Positions 19,060 through 27,020 of a DNA stretch of 64,000 nucleotides are shown here, one piece after another. Made by a program: the position numbers and the translations under genes. The first letter of the stretch is position 1, and each line of letters starts with the position of its first letter. Source of the DNA: Chelativorans alearensis (GTDB taxonomy: Bacteria; Pseudomonadota; Alphaproteobacteria; Rhizobiales; Rhizobiaceae); the NCBI RefSeq assembly GCF_010993735.1, contig NZ_WQNI01000020.1, positions 62,001-126,000 of the forward strand, in the 5' to 3' direction. A model generated the notes under the pieces. It saw only the letters and a program-made list of their open reading frames with translations. It made no database searches and was not told the DNA's origin.

Positions 19060-20613
19060 ATGGCCCATCTCGACACCGCACAAACCCGGGAGCTGATCGC
19101 CCGCCATCCGCAGGTCTTCGCCGGCTCCATGAGGAAGCGGGTGACCGGATGGCTCGTCGCCCTCGGCATCGTCTTCTACTTCGTCTTTGCCTGGTCGTTC
19201 TTCTCCATCGGTCAGGTCGTCACCAATGCCAACTGGAATATCGCCGGCGGCTATCTGGCGGATTGGGTTTCCTACGAGGTGCGTCCCGATATCGAGTATC
19301 GCGACGGTTATCTGAAGGTCTCCTTCCCGCGCTTTTCGCCGCTCGGCGAGAACCCCGATCCGGACTGGCTGACGAGGCGGAGCGAGACCGTCGAAATCCG
19401 CGCCGAAAGCGGAAATGCCGAGGCCGGCGCCACCCCCAGTGCCGGGTTCCTGGGCAGCCTTCCCGAGGCCAACGCCAAGGGCGGCAGCGGCAACTTCCTC
19501 GGTCCGGTCGGCGACGCGGCCGAAAGCGCTGCAGCCGTGGGGGATATCCCGAATGCCCCGGCGCCGCAGACGACGCGGCGCGAGGAAGCGGTGGTGGAAG
19601 CCAGCGTCCGCTTCTCCCCGCAAAGCCATGTCGACGTCGCGCCTGGTCTGGTGAGCGTCACCCGCGGCGATGAGACGCTCGTGCTCGACATCGCCGGCGG
19701 TGAGCGCGTCGAGCCGCGAGGCGCCCTGCCGGCCTGGGCCTTCCAGCGCGAGCCGGGTGCAAAGGTGATTGTCCGCTTCGGTTTCGCCGGCCGGGCGGAG
19801 ATCGAGGGCGACGAGGTGAAGATCCGCCGTCGCTTCCTCGGCTGGGAGAACTTTTTCTTCGACACGCGCTCGCCCTTCTGGGGCCTTTCGGCCGGCGAGG
19901 TCGCCAAGATCGTCCTCTTCGGCGAGCGGCTCAACCCGCAAAAGTCCAACGCCGCGCTCGCCTTCGACAATTTCCTCAACAATGCCGACTGGCAGCACGG
20001 CGACGTGTGGCTGAAGCTCCTGCAGACGATCGTCATGGCCTTCGCCGGTACGGTTCTGGCGACGCTCATCGCCTTTCCCCTTTCCTTCGCCGCCGCGCGC
20101 AACATCTATCCGAGCCGCGCCGCCAACTTCCTCTTCAAACGCTTCTTCGACTTCCTGCGCTCCGTCGACATGCTTATCTGGGCGCTGTTCTTCACTCGCG
20201 CCTTCGGGCCGGGCCCGCTCGCCGGCATCTCGGCAATCTTCTTCACCGACACCGGCACCTTCGGAAAGCTCTATTCCGAAGCGCTGGAGAACATCGACGA
20301 CAAGCAGCGCGAGGGCGTGCGCTCCGTCGGCGCCTCGCCCTCGGCCGTGCAGCGCTACGGCGTCCTGCCGCAGGTCCTGCCGGTCTTCCTCAGCCAGTCG
20401 CTCTATTTCTGGGAATCGAACACGCGCTCGGCCACCATCATCGGCGCCGTCGGCGCCGGCGGCATCGGCCTGAAACTATGGGAGGCCATGCGCACCAACT
20501 CAGACTGGGAGAACGTCGCCTACATGGTGCTCCTGATCCTCCTCGTCGTCTTCGTCTTCGACACCATCTCAAGCACCCTCCGCCACCGCCTCATGTGGGC
20601 GAAGAACCGGTAA
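19060..20613 (+). CDS. phnE: Phosphonate ABC transporter permease (second PhnE) with large periplasmic insert
   Basis: A 517-residue permease, about 200 residues longer than its neighbour. After a membrane segment (about residues 28-50) comes a long non-membrane region to about residue 290. That region contains a low-complexity G/A/P/E-rich linker (about 110-180) and a beta-rich part. The C-terminal third holds the permease core, the EAA loop (ALENIDDKQREGVRSVGAS) and ATIIGAVGAGGIGLKLWE. Paired phnE genes are usual in rhizobia, presumably as a heterodimer; the size of this insert is the odd point. The ATG at 19060 follows the first phnE stop directly. Confidence 0.92.
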   Translation: MAHLDTAQTRELIARHPQVFAGSMRKRVTGWLVALGIVFYFVFAWSFFSIGQVVTNANWNIAGGYLADWVSYEVRPDIEYRDGYLKVSFPRFSPLGENPDPDWLTRRSETVEIRAESGNAEAGATPSAGFLGSLPEANAKGGSGNFLGPVGDAAESAAAVGDIPNAPAPQTTRREEAVVEASVRFSPQSHVDVAPGLVSVTRGDETLVLDIAGGERVEPRGALPAWAFQREPGAKVIVRFGFAGRAEIEGDEVKIRRRFLGWENFFFDTRSPFWGLSAGEVAKIVLFGERLNPQKSNAALAFDNFLNNADWQHGDVWLKLLQTIVMAFAGTVLATLIAFPLSFAAARNIYPSRAANFLFKRFFDFLRSVDMLIWALFFTRAFGPGPLAGISAIFFTDTGTFGKLYSEALENIDDKQREGVRSVGASPSAVQRYGVLPQVLPVFLSQSLYFWESNTRSATIIGAVGAGGIGLKLWEAMRTNSDWENVAYMVLLILLVVFVFDTISSTLRHRLMWAKNR

Positions 20614-21275
20614 AGGTGAAGGCTGCGGCATCGTTATCCCCTTGCGATTTTCAAGGGGCGCGACCGTCGGATATGCCGGCGCCGGACCCCCTCACCGACC
20701 CGCTTCCAAACGGGGATAAAATCCAACGGCCGGAATCCGCCAACCCATTGATCCCATTCACAATCGCAAAATTTCTCAAACTTTTTTCGCCCTTTTTATC
20801 CCCCCTCCCTCTACTGCCCATAAAATCCTCCCCATCGCTCTCGCGGGAACCGGATGCGCACCGGGTGTTCGGGAGGGCGGCGGCAGCCTCCCCCTTCGGG
20901 ATCGGAACCCGACCCGAAAGGGCGAAAGGAACCCTCTTGACCGGTCGACGTCGGGACAGCGGCCGGCGGGGCGCGTTGGACGCGCCTTATTTGAGGCGCT
21001 CCCGAGCGCCTTGTGCGGTGCCGAAGACGCGCCCCGCTTCCCACCCAATAGCCAGACGCGAAAGCGGGCGTGGCAACGATGGCGCGCGCCCGCCGTCACC
21101 ATCCTACTGAGCGAATCCGCAAAGGAGAGCGTTGACGACCATGAACCCGAATCCGCGGCCAGCCCCCATTGATTGCCCCGCCGGTTTGCGCGACTATCGC
21201 CCCCCTTTCGCCGGGGCTTCGTTATTCTGTCATGCAAATCGCCTATTGCGTCGCGATCTGCGAGGATTGATACCC
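20614..21275. other. 662-base gap without a supportable gene
   Basis: Between the second phnE and the DUF1045 gene. It has a short hairpin after phnE (CCCCTTG 20638-20644 with CAAGGGG 20652-20658), a 23-base repeat shared with the hut operon (20685-20707), a pyrimidine-rich AT stretch near 20760-20830, and two adjacent GC hairpins (GGCGCG/CGCGCC 20970-20986; AGGCGCT/AGCGCCT 20994-21011). Long reading frames cross it in both directions but show no family motif and have shadow-like composition. Confidence 0.6.
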
Positions 21276-21983
21276 ATGCGCTACGCAATCTACTTCACAC
21301 CCGACAAGGACGACCCGCTGGGCCGCGTCGCCGAGCGCTGGCTGGGGCGCAGCGTCTTTGGCCGTCAGGTGCCGGCGCCGGTGGCCGTCGACACCTTTTC
21401 CGCGGCCGAGATCGCCTTTCACACCGCCGCACCGCGCCGCTACGGCTTCCACGCGACGCTTAAAGCCCCCTTCCGCCTGGCCGAGGGCAAGAGCGAGGGA
21501 GAGCTTGTCGCCACCCTCGAAAAGTTCGCCGCCGAGCGCGAGCCGGTCGTCCTAGAGCGCGTTGCTGCACGGCGGCTCGGCGGCTTCTTCGCCGTCGTGC
21601 CGGCAACGCCCTCGCCCGAACTCGACCGGCTGGCGGGCGAGGTGGTGGAGGCGTTCGAGCCTTTCCGCGCTCCGCTGTCGCCGGAGGAGATCGAGCGCCG
21701 CAACCCCGAGAATTTGACTCCCGAGCAGCTAAAAAATCTCCACAAATGGGGATATCCTTACGTCTTCGATGCGTTCCGCTTCCACATGACGTTGACGGGA
21801 CGGGTGCCGGAGGCGGAAGCCGCGCGCATGGAGCGGGCGATCGACGCCTTCTTCGGCCCGCTGCTTCTGGAGCCGCTGGAGCTTTCGTCGCTGGCGCTCT
21901 TCGCCGAGCCGGAGGTGGGCGCCCCGTTCCACATCAAGTCCTTCCACGCCATCGGCGGCGCGAGGGAGAGGAAATCTGCCTGA
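21276..21983 (+). CDS. DUF1045 phosphonate-metabolism protein (2H phosphoesterase-like)
   Basis: A 235-residue protein of the DUF1045 family, found almost only with phn genes. Two spaced H-x-T motifs, HATLKAPF (about residues 59-66) and HMTLTG (about 170-175), mark it as a 2H phosphoesterase-type fold. Substrate unknown; the family may act on ribosyl-phosphate intermediates of the C-P lyase pathway. I chose the ATG at 21276 (MRYAIYFTP), the family N-terminus; an upstream in-frame start adds unrelated residues. Its stop directly precedes phnM. Confidence 0.88.
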   Translation: MRYAIYFTPDKDDPLGRVAERWLGRSVFGRQVPAPVAVDTFSAAEIAFHTAAPRRYGFHATLKAPFRLAEGKSEGELVATLEKFAAEREPVVLERVAARRLGGFFAVVPATPSPELDRLAGEVVEAFEPFRAPLSPEEIERRNPENLTPEQLKNLHKWGYPYVFDAFRFHMTLTGRVPEAEAARMERAIDAFFGPLLLEPLELSSLALFAEPEVGAPFHIKSFHAIGGARERKSA

Positions 21984-23123
21984 ATGACGCATGAAACGAT
22001 CCTGAGGAATGCCCGCATCGTGCTCGACGACGAGGTTGTCGAGGGCAGTGTCGTGCTCCGTGACGGCCGCATTGCCGACATCGCGCCCGGCCCGGCGCGG
22101 GTGGGCGACGACCTGGAAGGCGATTTCCTCATCCCAGGCCTCGTGGAGCTGCACACGGACCATCTGGAAGGGCACTACGCGCCGCGGCCCAAGGTGCGGT
22201 GGAACCCTCTCGCCGCCGTTCTCGCCCATGACGCACAGGTCGCCTCCTCCGGCATCACCACCGTGTTCGACGCGCTGCGCATCGGCCTCGATGAGGAAGG
22301 CGACGTGGACGCGGAAGGCATGCGCAGCCTTGCCGATGCCATCGAAGAGAGCCTCGCTGCGGATCGGCTGCGCGCCGAGCATTTCCTGCATCTGCGCTGC
22401 GAGGTCTCGGCGTCCGACTGTCTTTCCGCCTTCTCGCTCTTTAAGGACGACCGCCACGTCAAGCTCGCCTCGCTGATGGATCACTCGCCGGGCCAGCGTC
22501 AGTTCACCAATCTCGATGCCTACGCGGCTTACTACAAGGTGAAGATGAAGCTCGACGACGAGGCGTTCCGCCGCTTCTGCGACAAGCGCACGGACGAGTC
22601 GCGCCGTAACGCCGCGCCCAACCGGCGGGCGATCTCGGCCGCCTGCAAGGAGCGCGGCATCATTCTCGCCAGCCACGACGACGCCACGCCCGAGCATGTC
22701 GGCGAGGCAGCACAGGACGGCGTGCGCGTGGCCGAGTTTCCGACCACGGCGGCGGCGGCAAGGGCCTCCAAGGAGGCGGGGATGGCCGTGCTCATGGGCG
22801 CGCCCAATCTGGTGCGCGGCGGCTCCCATTCCGGCAATGTGTCGGCGCAGGAATTGGCCGAGGGCGGCGATCTCGACATTCTGTCCTCCGATTATATCCC
22901 CTTCAGCCTGATCCAGGCTGCCTTCTCCCTGAGCGAATTGGTCGACGGCATCAGCCTGCCGCAGGCCGTCGCCAAGGTATCGAAGATCCCGGCCGAGGCC
23001 GTCGGGCTCACCGACCGCGGCGTCATCGAGCCGGGCCGGCGGGCGGACCTCGTGCGCGTGCGGCTCGACGGCGGCATTCCCGTGGTGCGCACCGTATGGC
23101 GCGCGGGGCGGCGCGTGGCGTGA
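21984..23123 (+). CDS. phnM: Alpha-D-ribose 1-methylphosphonate 5-triphosphate diphosphatase
   Basis: A 379-residue amidohydrolase-superfamily enzyme that removes pyrophosphate from the triphosphate intermediate of C-P lyase breakdown. The signature LVELHTDHLEGHYAPRP with HxxH metal ligands, FDALRIG, ASHDDATPEH and APNLVRGGSHSGN are intact. It starts one base after the DUF1045 stop and overlaps phnN by one base. Confidence 0.95.
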   Translation: MTHETILRNARIVLDDEVVEGSVVLRDGRIADIAPGPARVGDDLEGDFLIPGLVELHTDHLEGHYAPRPKVRWNPLAAVLAHDAQVASSGITTVFDALRIGLDEEGDVDAEGMRSLADAIEESLAADRLRAEHFLHLRCEVSASDCLSAFSLFKDDRHVKLASLMDHSPGQRQFTNLDAYAAYYKVKMKLDDEAFRRFCDKRTDESRRNAAPNRRAISAACKERGIILASHDDATPEHVGEAAQDGVRVAEFPTTAAAARASKEAGMAVLMGAPNLVRGGSHSGNVSAQELAEGGDLDILSSDYIPFSLIQAAFSLSELVDGISLPQAVAKVSKIPAEAVGLTDRGVIEPGRRADLVRVRLDGGIPVVRTVWRAGRRVA

Positions 23124-23752
23124 TGGTTTCGGCGAGCATCGAGCGCGCGCAGGCGCAGGAGCCCTTTCCCGTCCGCCAGGGCGTGTTCGTCGCCGTGGCC
23201 GGCCCCTCCGGCGCCGGCAAGGATTCGGTGATGGACTACGCCAGACAAAGGCTTGGGCCGCTTGCCGGCGAGATTGTCTTCGCGCGGCGCATCATCACGC
23301 GGCCCATGGACGCCGGCGGCGAGGATCACGACACGCTGGACGAGACCGCCTTCGAGCGGGCACGAGCGGCGGGGCGCTTCGCCTTGAGCTGGCGGGCCAA
23401 CGGCCTGAGCTATGCGCTGCCGGCGGAGATCGACGGGACGATGCGCAGCGGCGGCGTCGCCGTGGCCAACGTCTCGCGCGCCGTCATCCCGGCGCTCGAG
23501 GAACGCTACGCCCATGTCCTCCCCGTCATCGTGACCGCGCCGCCCGAGGTGCTGGCCGATAGGCTTTCGCGGCGCGGGAGGGAGACGCGTGAGGAGGTGC
23601 TGGCGCGGCTGGCGCGCGGCGCGGACAGCGAACTCAAGGTCGAGGACGCAACTGTCATTGACAATTCGGGGCCGTTGGAAGCCGCCGGAGAACGTTTCCT
23701 GACAGTGCTGCGCAAGGCGGCTGCGTGGAGTGACGTCTGTGATATGGTCTGA
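23123..23752 (+). CDS. phnN: Ribose 1,5-bisphosphate phosphokinase
   Basis: A 209-residue guanylate-kinase-like enzyme that phosphorylates ribose 1,5-bisphosphate to PRPP, recycling the product of C-P bond cleavage. Walker A is GPSGAGKDS (about residues 31-39). FARRIITRP, EDHDTLDE and FALSWRANGLSYALP match PhnN. The ATG at 23123 overlaps the phnM stop (TGATG), so the two are coupled; an in-frame ATG at 23096 would lie inside phnM. Confidence 0.93.
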   Translation: MVSASIERAQAQEPFPVRQGVFVAVAGPSGAGKDSVMDYARQRLGPLAGEIVFARRIITRPMDAGGEDHDTLDETAFERARAAGRFALSWRANGLSYALPAEIDGTMRSGGVAVANVSRAVIPALEERYAHVLPVIVTAPPEVLADRLSRRGRETREEVLARLARGADSELKVEDATVIDNSGPLEAAGERFLTVLRKAAAWSDVCDMV

Positions 23753-23775
23753 TCCGTTTTTCGAAGGATCGGACC
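23746..23775 (+). promoter_or_regulatory. Hairpin covering the add ribosome-binding site
   Basis: GGTCTGATCC (23746-23755) pairs with GGATCGGACC (23766-23775) with one G-U pair and a ten-base loop. The right arm contains the AAGGATC that would act as ribosome-binding site for add (ATG 23780), and the left arm includes the phnN stop. It could be a terminator-like structure without a T-run or a translational control. Confidence 0.4.
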
Positions 23776-23779
23776 ACGC

Positions 23780-24772
23780 ATGGTGCTCAAAGCGGAACTG
23801 CATTGCCACATCGAAGGCGCGGCCCTCCCCACGCTCGTCGAGAGCCAGGCGAAGAAATATGGCGTGGATGTCTCCGCCTTCATCCACGACGGCGCCTATC
23901 ACTGGCACGACTTTTCGAGCTTCCTCGCCGCCTATGACGCCGCCGCAAACCTCTTCCGCAGCGAAGAGGACTACGCGGCGCTCGCCGAGACCTATCTGAC
24001 GGGCCTGGCGAGCGAAGGCGCCGTCTACTCCGAATTCTTCACCTCGCCCGACCACGCCGAACGCGCCGGCCTCTCACCTCAGGCCTATACGGAAGGGCTC
24101 GCCCAAGGCATCGCCCGCGCCAAGGCGAAGACCGGCATTGAAGGGCGCATCGTCGTCACCGGCGTACGCCATTTCGGCCCGGCCGCGGTGGAGAAGGCGG
24201 CGCGCTTCGCGGCCACCTGCGGCCACCCCCTGGTGACAGGCTTCGGCATGGCCGGCGACGAGCGCTCCGGCCATCCGCGCGATTTTGTCCGTGCCTTCGA
24301 TATCGCCCGGGAGGCGGGGCTGGGAATCACCGTGCATGCAGGCGAGTTCGGCGGCGCGGACAGTGTCGAGGCGGCGCTCGACCATTTTTCGCCTGCGCGC
24401 ATCGGCCACGGCGTCCGCGCCGTCGAAAAGCCGGATCTGGTGCGCCGCATCGCCGAGGAAGGCGTGGTGCTGGAGGTGTGCCCTGTGTCGAACGTGGTGC
24501 TCGGCGTCTTCCCGGGCTTTGCGCACCATCCCTTCCCGCAACTCTACGCCGCCGGCTGCCGTCTCACGCTCAATTCCGATGACCCGCCGCATTTCCACAC
24601 CGGTATCGGGCGTGAATATGCGGTCGCTTCGGAGCATTTCGGTCTCGATGAAACCGCGCTGACAGCGGTGACGCGCACCGCGCTCGAAGCCGCTTTCGTG
24701 GACGAGGAGACGCGGCGCGCGCTGCTTCTCCGGCTTGCCGCAGCGGAGGCAGCGCGGGCCGTGGCTGAATAA
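23780..24772 (+). CDS. add: Adenosine deaminase
   Basis: A 330-residue member of the adenosine/adenine deaminase family. The N-terminal zinc motif is ELHCHIEGAALP (HxH), then GFGMAGDERSGHPRDF, the catalytic HAGEFGGADSVEAAL and LNSDDPPHFHTG (Asp-Asp). It hydrolyses adenosine to inosine in purine salvage. Family relatives also deaminate adenine or aminodeoxyfutalosine, but no menaquinone genes are nearby. It follows phnN after 27 bases. Confidence 0.88.
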   Translation: MVLKAELHCHIEGAALPTLVESQAKKYGVDVSAFIHDGAYHWHDFSSFLAAYDAAANLFRSEEDYAALAETYLTGLASEGAVYSEFFTSPDHAERAGLSPQAYTEGLAQGIARAKAKTGIEGRIVVTGVRHFGPAAVEKAARFAATCGHPLVTGFGMAGDERSGHPRDFVRAFDIAREAGLGITVHAGEFGGADSVEAALDHFSPARIGHGVRAVEKPDLVRRIAEEGVVLEVCPVSNVVLGVFPGFAHHPFPQLYAAGCRLTLNSDDPPHFHTGIGREYAVASEHFGLDETALTAVTRTALEAAFVDEETRRALLLRLAAAEAARAVAE

Positions 24773-24822
24773 AGATAAACCACCCGGTTGACTATTGCGC
24801 AAGGCGCGCTATCCTCAACCAC

Positions 24823-25188
24823 ATGGTTGAACAATCTGCCACACTCGACGCCGTGTTCCACGCGCTGTCCGATTCCACCCGCCGCGCCATGCTGCGGGAA
24901 CTGGCGGGCGGCGAGCAAAGCGTGGGCGCGCTGGCCGCGCCCTTCGCCATGTCGCTGGCCGGCGCCTCGAAGCACGTGAAGGTGCTGGAGCAGGCCGGCC
25001 TCGTGCGCCGCCGCATAGCCGGCCGCATCCATTACTGCCGGCTGGAGGCCGAGCGACTGGCGGAAGCGGAAGCCTGGCTGCGCTACTACGAGCGCTTCTG
25101 GACGAAGCGCCTCGACACGCTGGAGGCGCTGCTCAAGGCGGAGGACGAAACGGCCGAACGGACCACACCGCATGGAGGCCGAAAATGA
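24823..25188 (+). CDS. ArsR-family transcriptional regulator
   Basis: A 121-residue winged-helix protein. FHALSDSTRRAMLRELAGGEQSVGALA followed by SLAGASKHVKVLEQAGLVRRRIAGR is the ArsR helix-turn-helix and wing (quoted in part; residues about 11-70). No metal-binding Cys pair is visible, so it belongs to the group that usually sits before SRPBCC (AHSA1-like) genes. Its stop overlaps the next ATG (ATGA), so regulator and effectors are translated together. Confidence 0.92.
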   Translation: MVEQSATLDAVFHALSDSTRRAMLRELAGGEQSVGALAAPFAMSLAGASKHVKVLEQAGLVRRRIAGRIHYCRLEAERLAEAEAWLRYYERFWTKRLDTLEALLKAEDETAERTTPHGGRK

Positions 25189-25640
25189 TTCAGAGCCGGA
25201 CAGTTACGCTCACGGTGAAACGCCACTTTGACCAAAGCCCGGATCGCGTCTTTGATGCCTGGCTTGATCCAGAGAGGGCGCGCCGATGGCTGTTTGCTAC
25301 CGAATCCGGCGACATGATTCGTGCCGAGATCGATGGACGTGTCGGCGGCGGCTTCACTTTCACCGAGCGCCGCGACGGCGAGGATGTCGAGCACGTTGGG
25401 GAGTATCTGACAATCGAAAGGCCGAAACGGCTGGTCTTCACCCTCGCCGTGCCAAAATTCTCCCCTGACGCCGACACCGTAACCATCGACCTTACAGAGC
25501 ACGGTGGCGGCACCGAGCTCACCTTGACCCACCAGTTCGGCGCTTCCAACGCCGATTGGGAGGAGCCGACCCGGGAAGGCTGGACGATGATCTTCGACAA
25601 TCTGGCGAAGCAACTCGACGCTTGGGAGAAAGAGGGATGA
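25185..25640 (+). CDS. SRPBCC (AHSA1-like) domain protein 1
   Basis: A 151-residue START/Bet v1-like fold protein. VKRHFDQSPDRVFDAWLDPE near the N-terminus, then GGGFTFTERRDGEDVEHVGEY and a C-terminal EGWTMIFDNLAKQL helix are typical of AHSA1-like proteins, which bind hydrophobic ligands in an open cavity. Ligand unknown. It overlaps the ArsR gene and the next SRPBCC gene by four bases each. Confidence 0.9.
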   Translation: MIQSRTVTLTVKRHFDQSPDRVFDAWLDPERARRWLFATESGDMIRAEIDGRVGGGFTFTERRDGEDVEHVGEYLTIERPKRLVFTLAVPKFSPDADTVTIDLTEHGGGTELTLTHQFGASNADWEEPTREGWTMIFDNLAKQLDAWEKEG

Positions 25641-26188
25641 AACCTTTGAAAGATGACGCCTACGGCGTCGCAACAGCCCCCGATACGGTGCGCTTCGAGC
25701 GGCTTCTGCCGGGGCCCGTGGAGCGCATATGGGCCTATCTCACCGAGTCCGACAAGCGCCGGCAGTGGCTCGCCGGCGGCGAGATGGAGCTGAAGGTCGG
25801 CGGGCGGGCCGACTTTCTGTTCAAGCATTCCGAATTCACGGACGAACCGGCACCGGAGAAATATGCCGAAATGAATGCAAAGGGATACCCTTCGCAGCAC
25901 CGTGTCACCGAGATCGACCCACCCCGCCTGCTCGCCATGACATGGCCAGGCGAGGACGACTGCGAAAGCGAGGTCGTCTTCGAACTCTTCCCCGAGGGCG
26001 AGGAGGTGTTGCTGGTGATCACCCACAGAAGGCTCGCCGACCGCGGCGAGATGAGCAACGTCGCCGGCGGCTGGCATGCGCATCTGGGCGTCCTCGCCAC
26101 GGTGCTCGAAGGCGGCAGGGCCAAACGCTTCTGGTCGCGCATCCCGGAGCTGGAAGCGGAGTATCAGAGGCGGTTTGCCGAGAATTGA
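25637..26188 (+). CDS. SRPBCC (AHSA1-like) domain protein 2
   Basis: A 183-residue second SRPBCC protein. FERLLPGPVERIWAYLTESD and GEMELKVGGRADF open the fold, and GGWHAHLGVLATVLEG ends it. It is distinct from the first copy, so not a recent duplication. The ATG at 25637 overlaps the upstream stop. Likely a small-ligand binding or conjugating protein under the ArsR regulator. Confidence 0.88.
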   Translation: MKPLKDDAYGVATAPDTVRFERLLPGPVERIWAYLTESDKRRQWLAGGEMELKVGGRADFLFKHSEFTDEPAPEKYAEMNAKGYPSQHRVTEIDPPRLLAMTWPGEDDCESEVVFELFPEGEEVLLVITHRRLADRGEMSNVAGGWHAHLGVLATVLEGGRAKRFWSRIPELEAEYQRRFAEN

Positions 26189-26209
26189 AGCACGAGAGGG
26201 AGCAAGGCG

Positions 26210-26596
26210 ATGATCCGATGCAACCTTTCGTCCGTGCTGGTACACGATCAGCAGAGGGCGGAGGATTTCTATGTCGGCAAACTCGGCTTCGCGAAGAAGC
26301 AGGATTTCCCGGCCGGCGGAGCGCGTTGGCTGACGGTGATCGCGGCGGACGGCTCGGGCGCCGAGCTGGCATTGGAGCCTTCGGGCTACGAGTTCGCGCG
26401 CGCATACCAGAAGGCCCTCTATGACAGGGGAATCCCCCTCACCTCACTCGGCTGCGACGATGTGCAGGCAGAGTACGAGCGGCTGACGGAACTCGGCGTG
26501 CAATTCCGGGGAGAGCCGCAGAAGCATGCGGATTTTCCGACCACTGCCGTTTTCGAGGACGGCTGCGGCAACCTGATCATGCTGCATGAGGCGTAA
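26210..26596 (+). CDS. VOC (glyoxalase/bleomycin-resistance) family protein 1
   Basis: A 128-residue VOC-fold protein with two beta-alpha-beta-beta-beta modules. VLVHDQQRAEDFYVGKLGF opens the first and FPTTAVFEDGCGNLIMLHE closes the second, with a terminal metal-site-like Glu. It may detoxify, bind or isomerise a small compound. It lies 21 bases after the second SRPBCC gene with a GAGGGAGCAAGG stretch upstream, so it is probably the fourth gene of the ArsR operon. Confidence 0.87.
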   Translation: MIRCNLSSVLVHDQQRAEDFYVGKLGFAKKQDFPAGGARWLTVIAADGSGAELALEPSGYEFARAYQKALYDRGIPLTSLGCDDVQAEYERLTELGVQFRGEPQKHADFPTTAVFEDGCGNLIMLHEA

Positions 26597-26654
26597 TTGT
26601 GCGAACTATTGCGGCCTTCACGCTGCCTTACCCGACGGCAAGGAGGATGAAACG

Positions 26655-27020
26655 ATGAGACCGAAATTCGAGGGCGGTCGGAACATCGCCATGAAAGTGC
26701 CGCCGCACCAGTATGAGGAAACGGTGCGGTTTTACCGGGATGTACTTGGCTTCGACCAGATCGAGGAGCTTTTGCCGGCGGTCGGCTTCCGCTTTGGTGC
26801 CAACCAGCTGTGGATCGACCGCGTGCCGGGCATGAGCCAGGCCGAATTGTGGCTGGAGGTGGTGACGGACGACACGCGGGCCGCGGCGGAGCATTTTGAG
26901 CAGGCGGGAGGCGTGCGCCGCGACGAAATCGAAACTTTGGGGGAGGGGTTCGACGGCTTCTGGATATCCAGTCCGGCCTCGATCATCCACCTCGTCGACG
27001 GCAAGGCCGGCTCCTGGTGA
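26655..27020 (+). CDS. VOC family protein 2
   Basis: A 121-residue VOC-like protein. YEETVRFYRDVLGFDQ and FWISSPASIIHLVDGK are recognisable. AAGGAGGATGAAACG precedes the ATG at 26655, which decides the start. It ends the ArsR group; its stop abuts the stop of the convergent acetyltransferase without a spacer base. Confidence 0.83.
   Translation: MRPKFEGGRNIAMKVPPHQYEETVRFYRDVLGFDQIEELLPAVGFRFGANQLWIDRVPGMSQAELWLEVVTDDTRAAAEHFEQAGGVRRDEIETLGEGFDGFWISSPASIIHLVDGKAGSW

Noticed and set aside
20940..21060. Known structural RNA (tmRNA, 6S, SRP or RNase P RNA) in the hairpin-rich gap
   Set aside because: None of the conserved core sequences of these RNAs was recognised; only local GC hairpins are seen.
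20007..21110. Plus-strand frame continuing from phnE into the gap
   Set aside because: Its first part is a frame shadow of phnE and its tail is Arg/Pro-rich repeat translation.
21222..21245. Pho box before the DUF1045 gene (CTGTCAT near 21227)
   Set aside because: Only one 7-mer matches and no second repeat lies 11 bases on.
20776..21288. 170-residue minus-strand frame in the phn gap
   Set aside because: No motif or ribosome-binding site, runs through hairpins and repeats; treated as non-coding.
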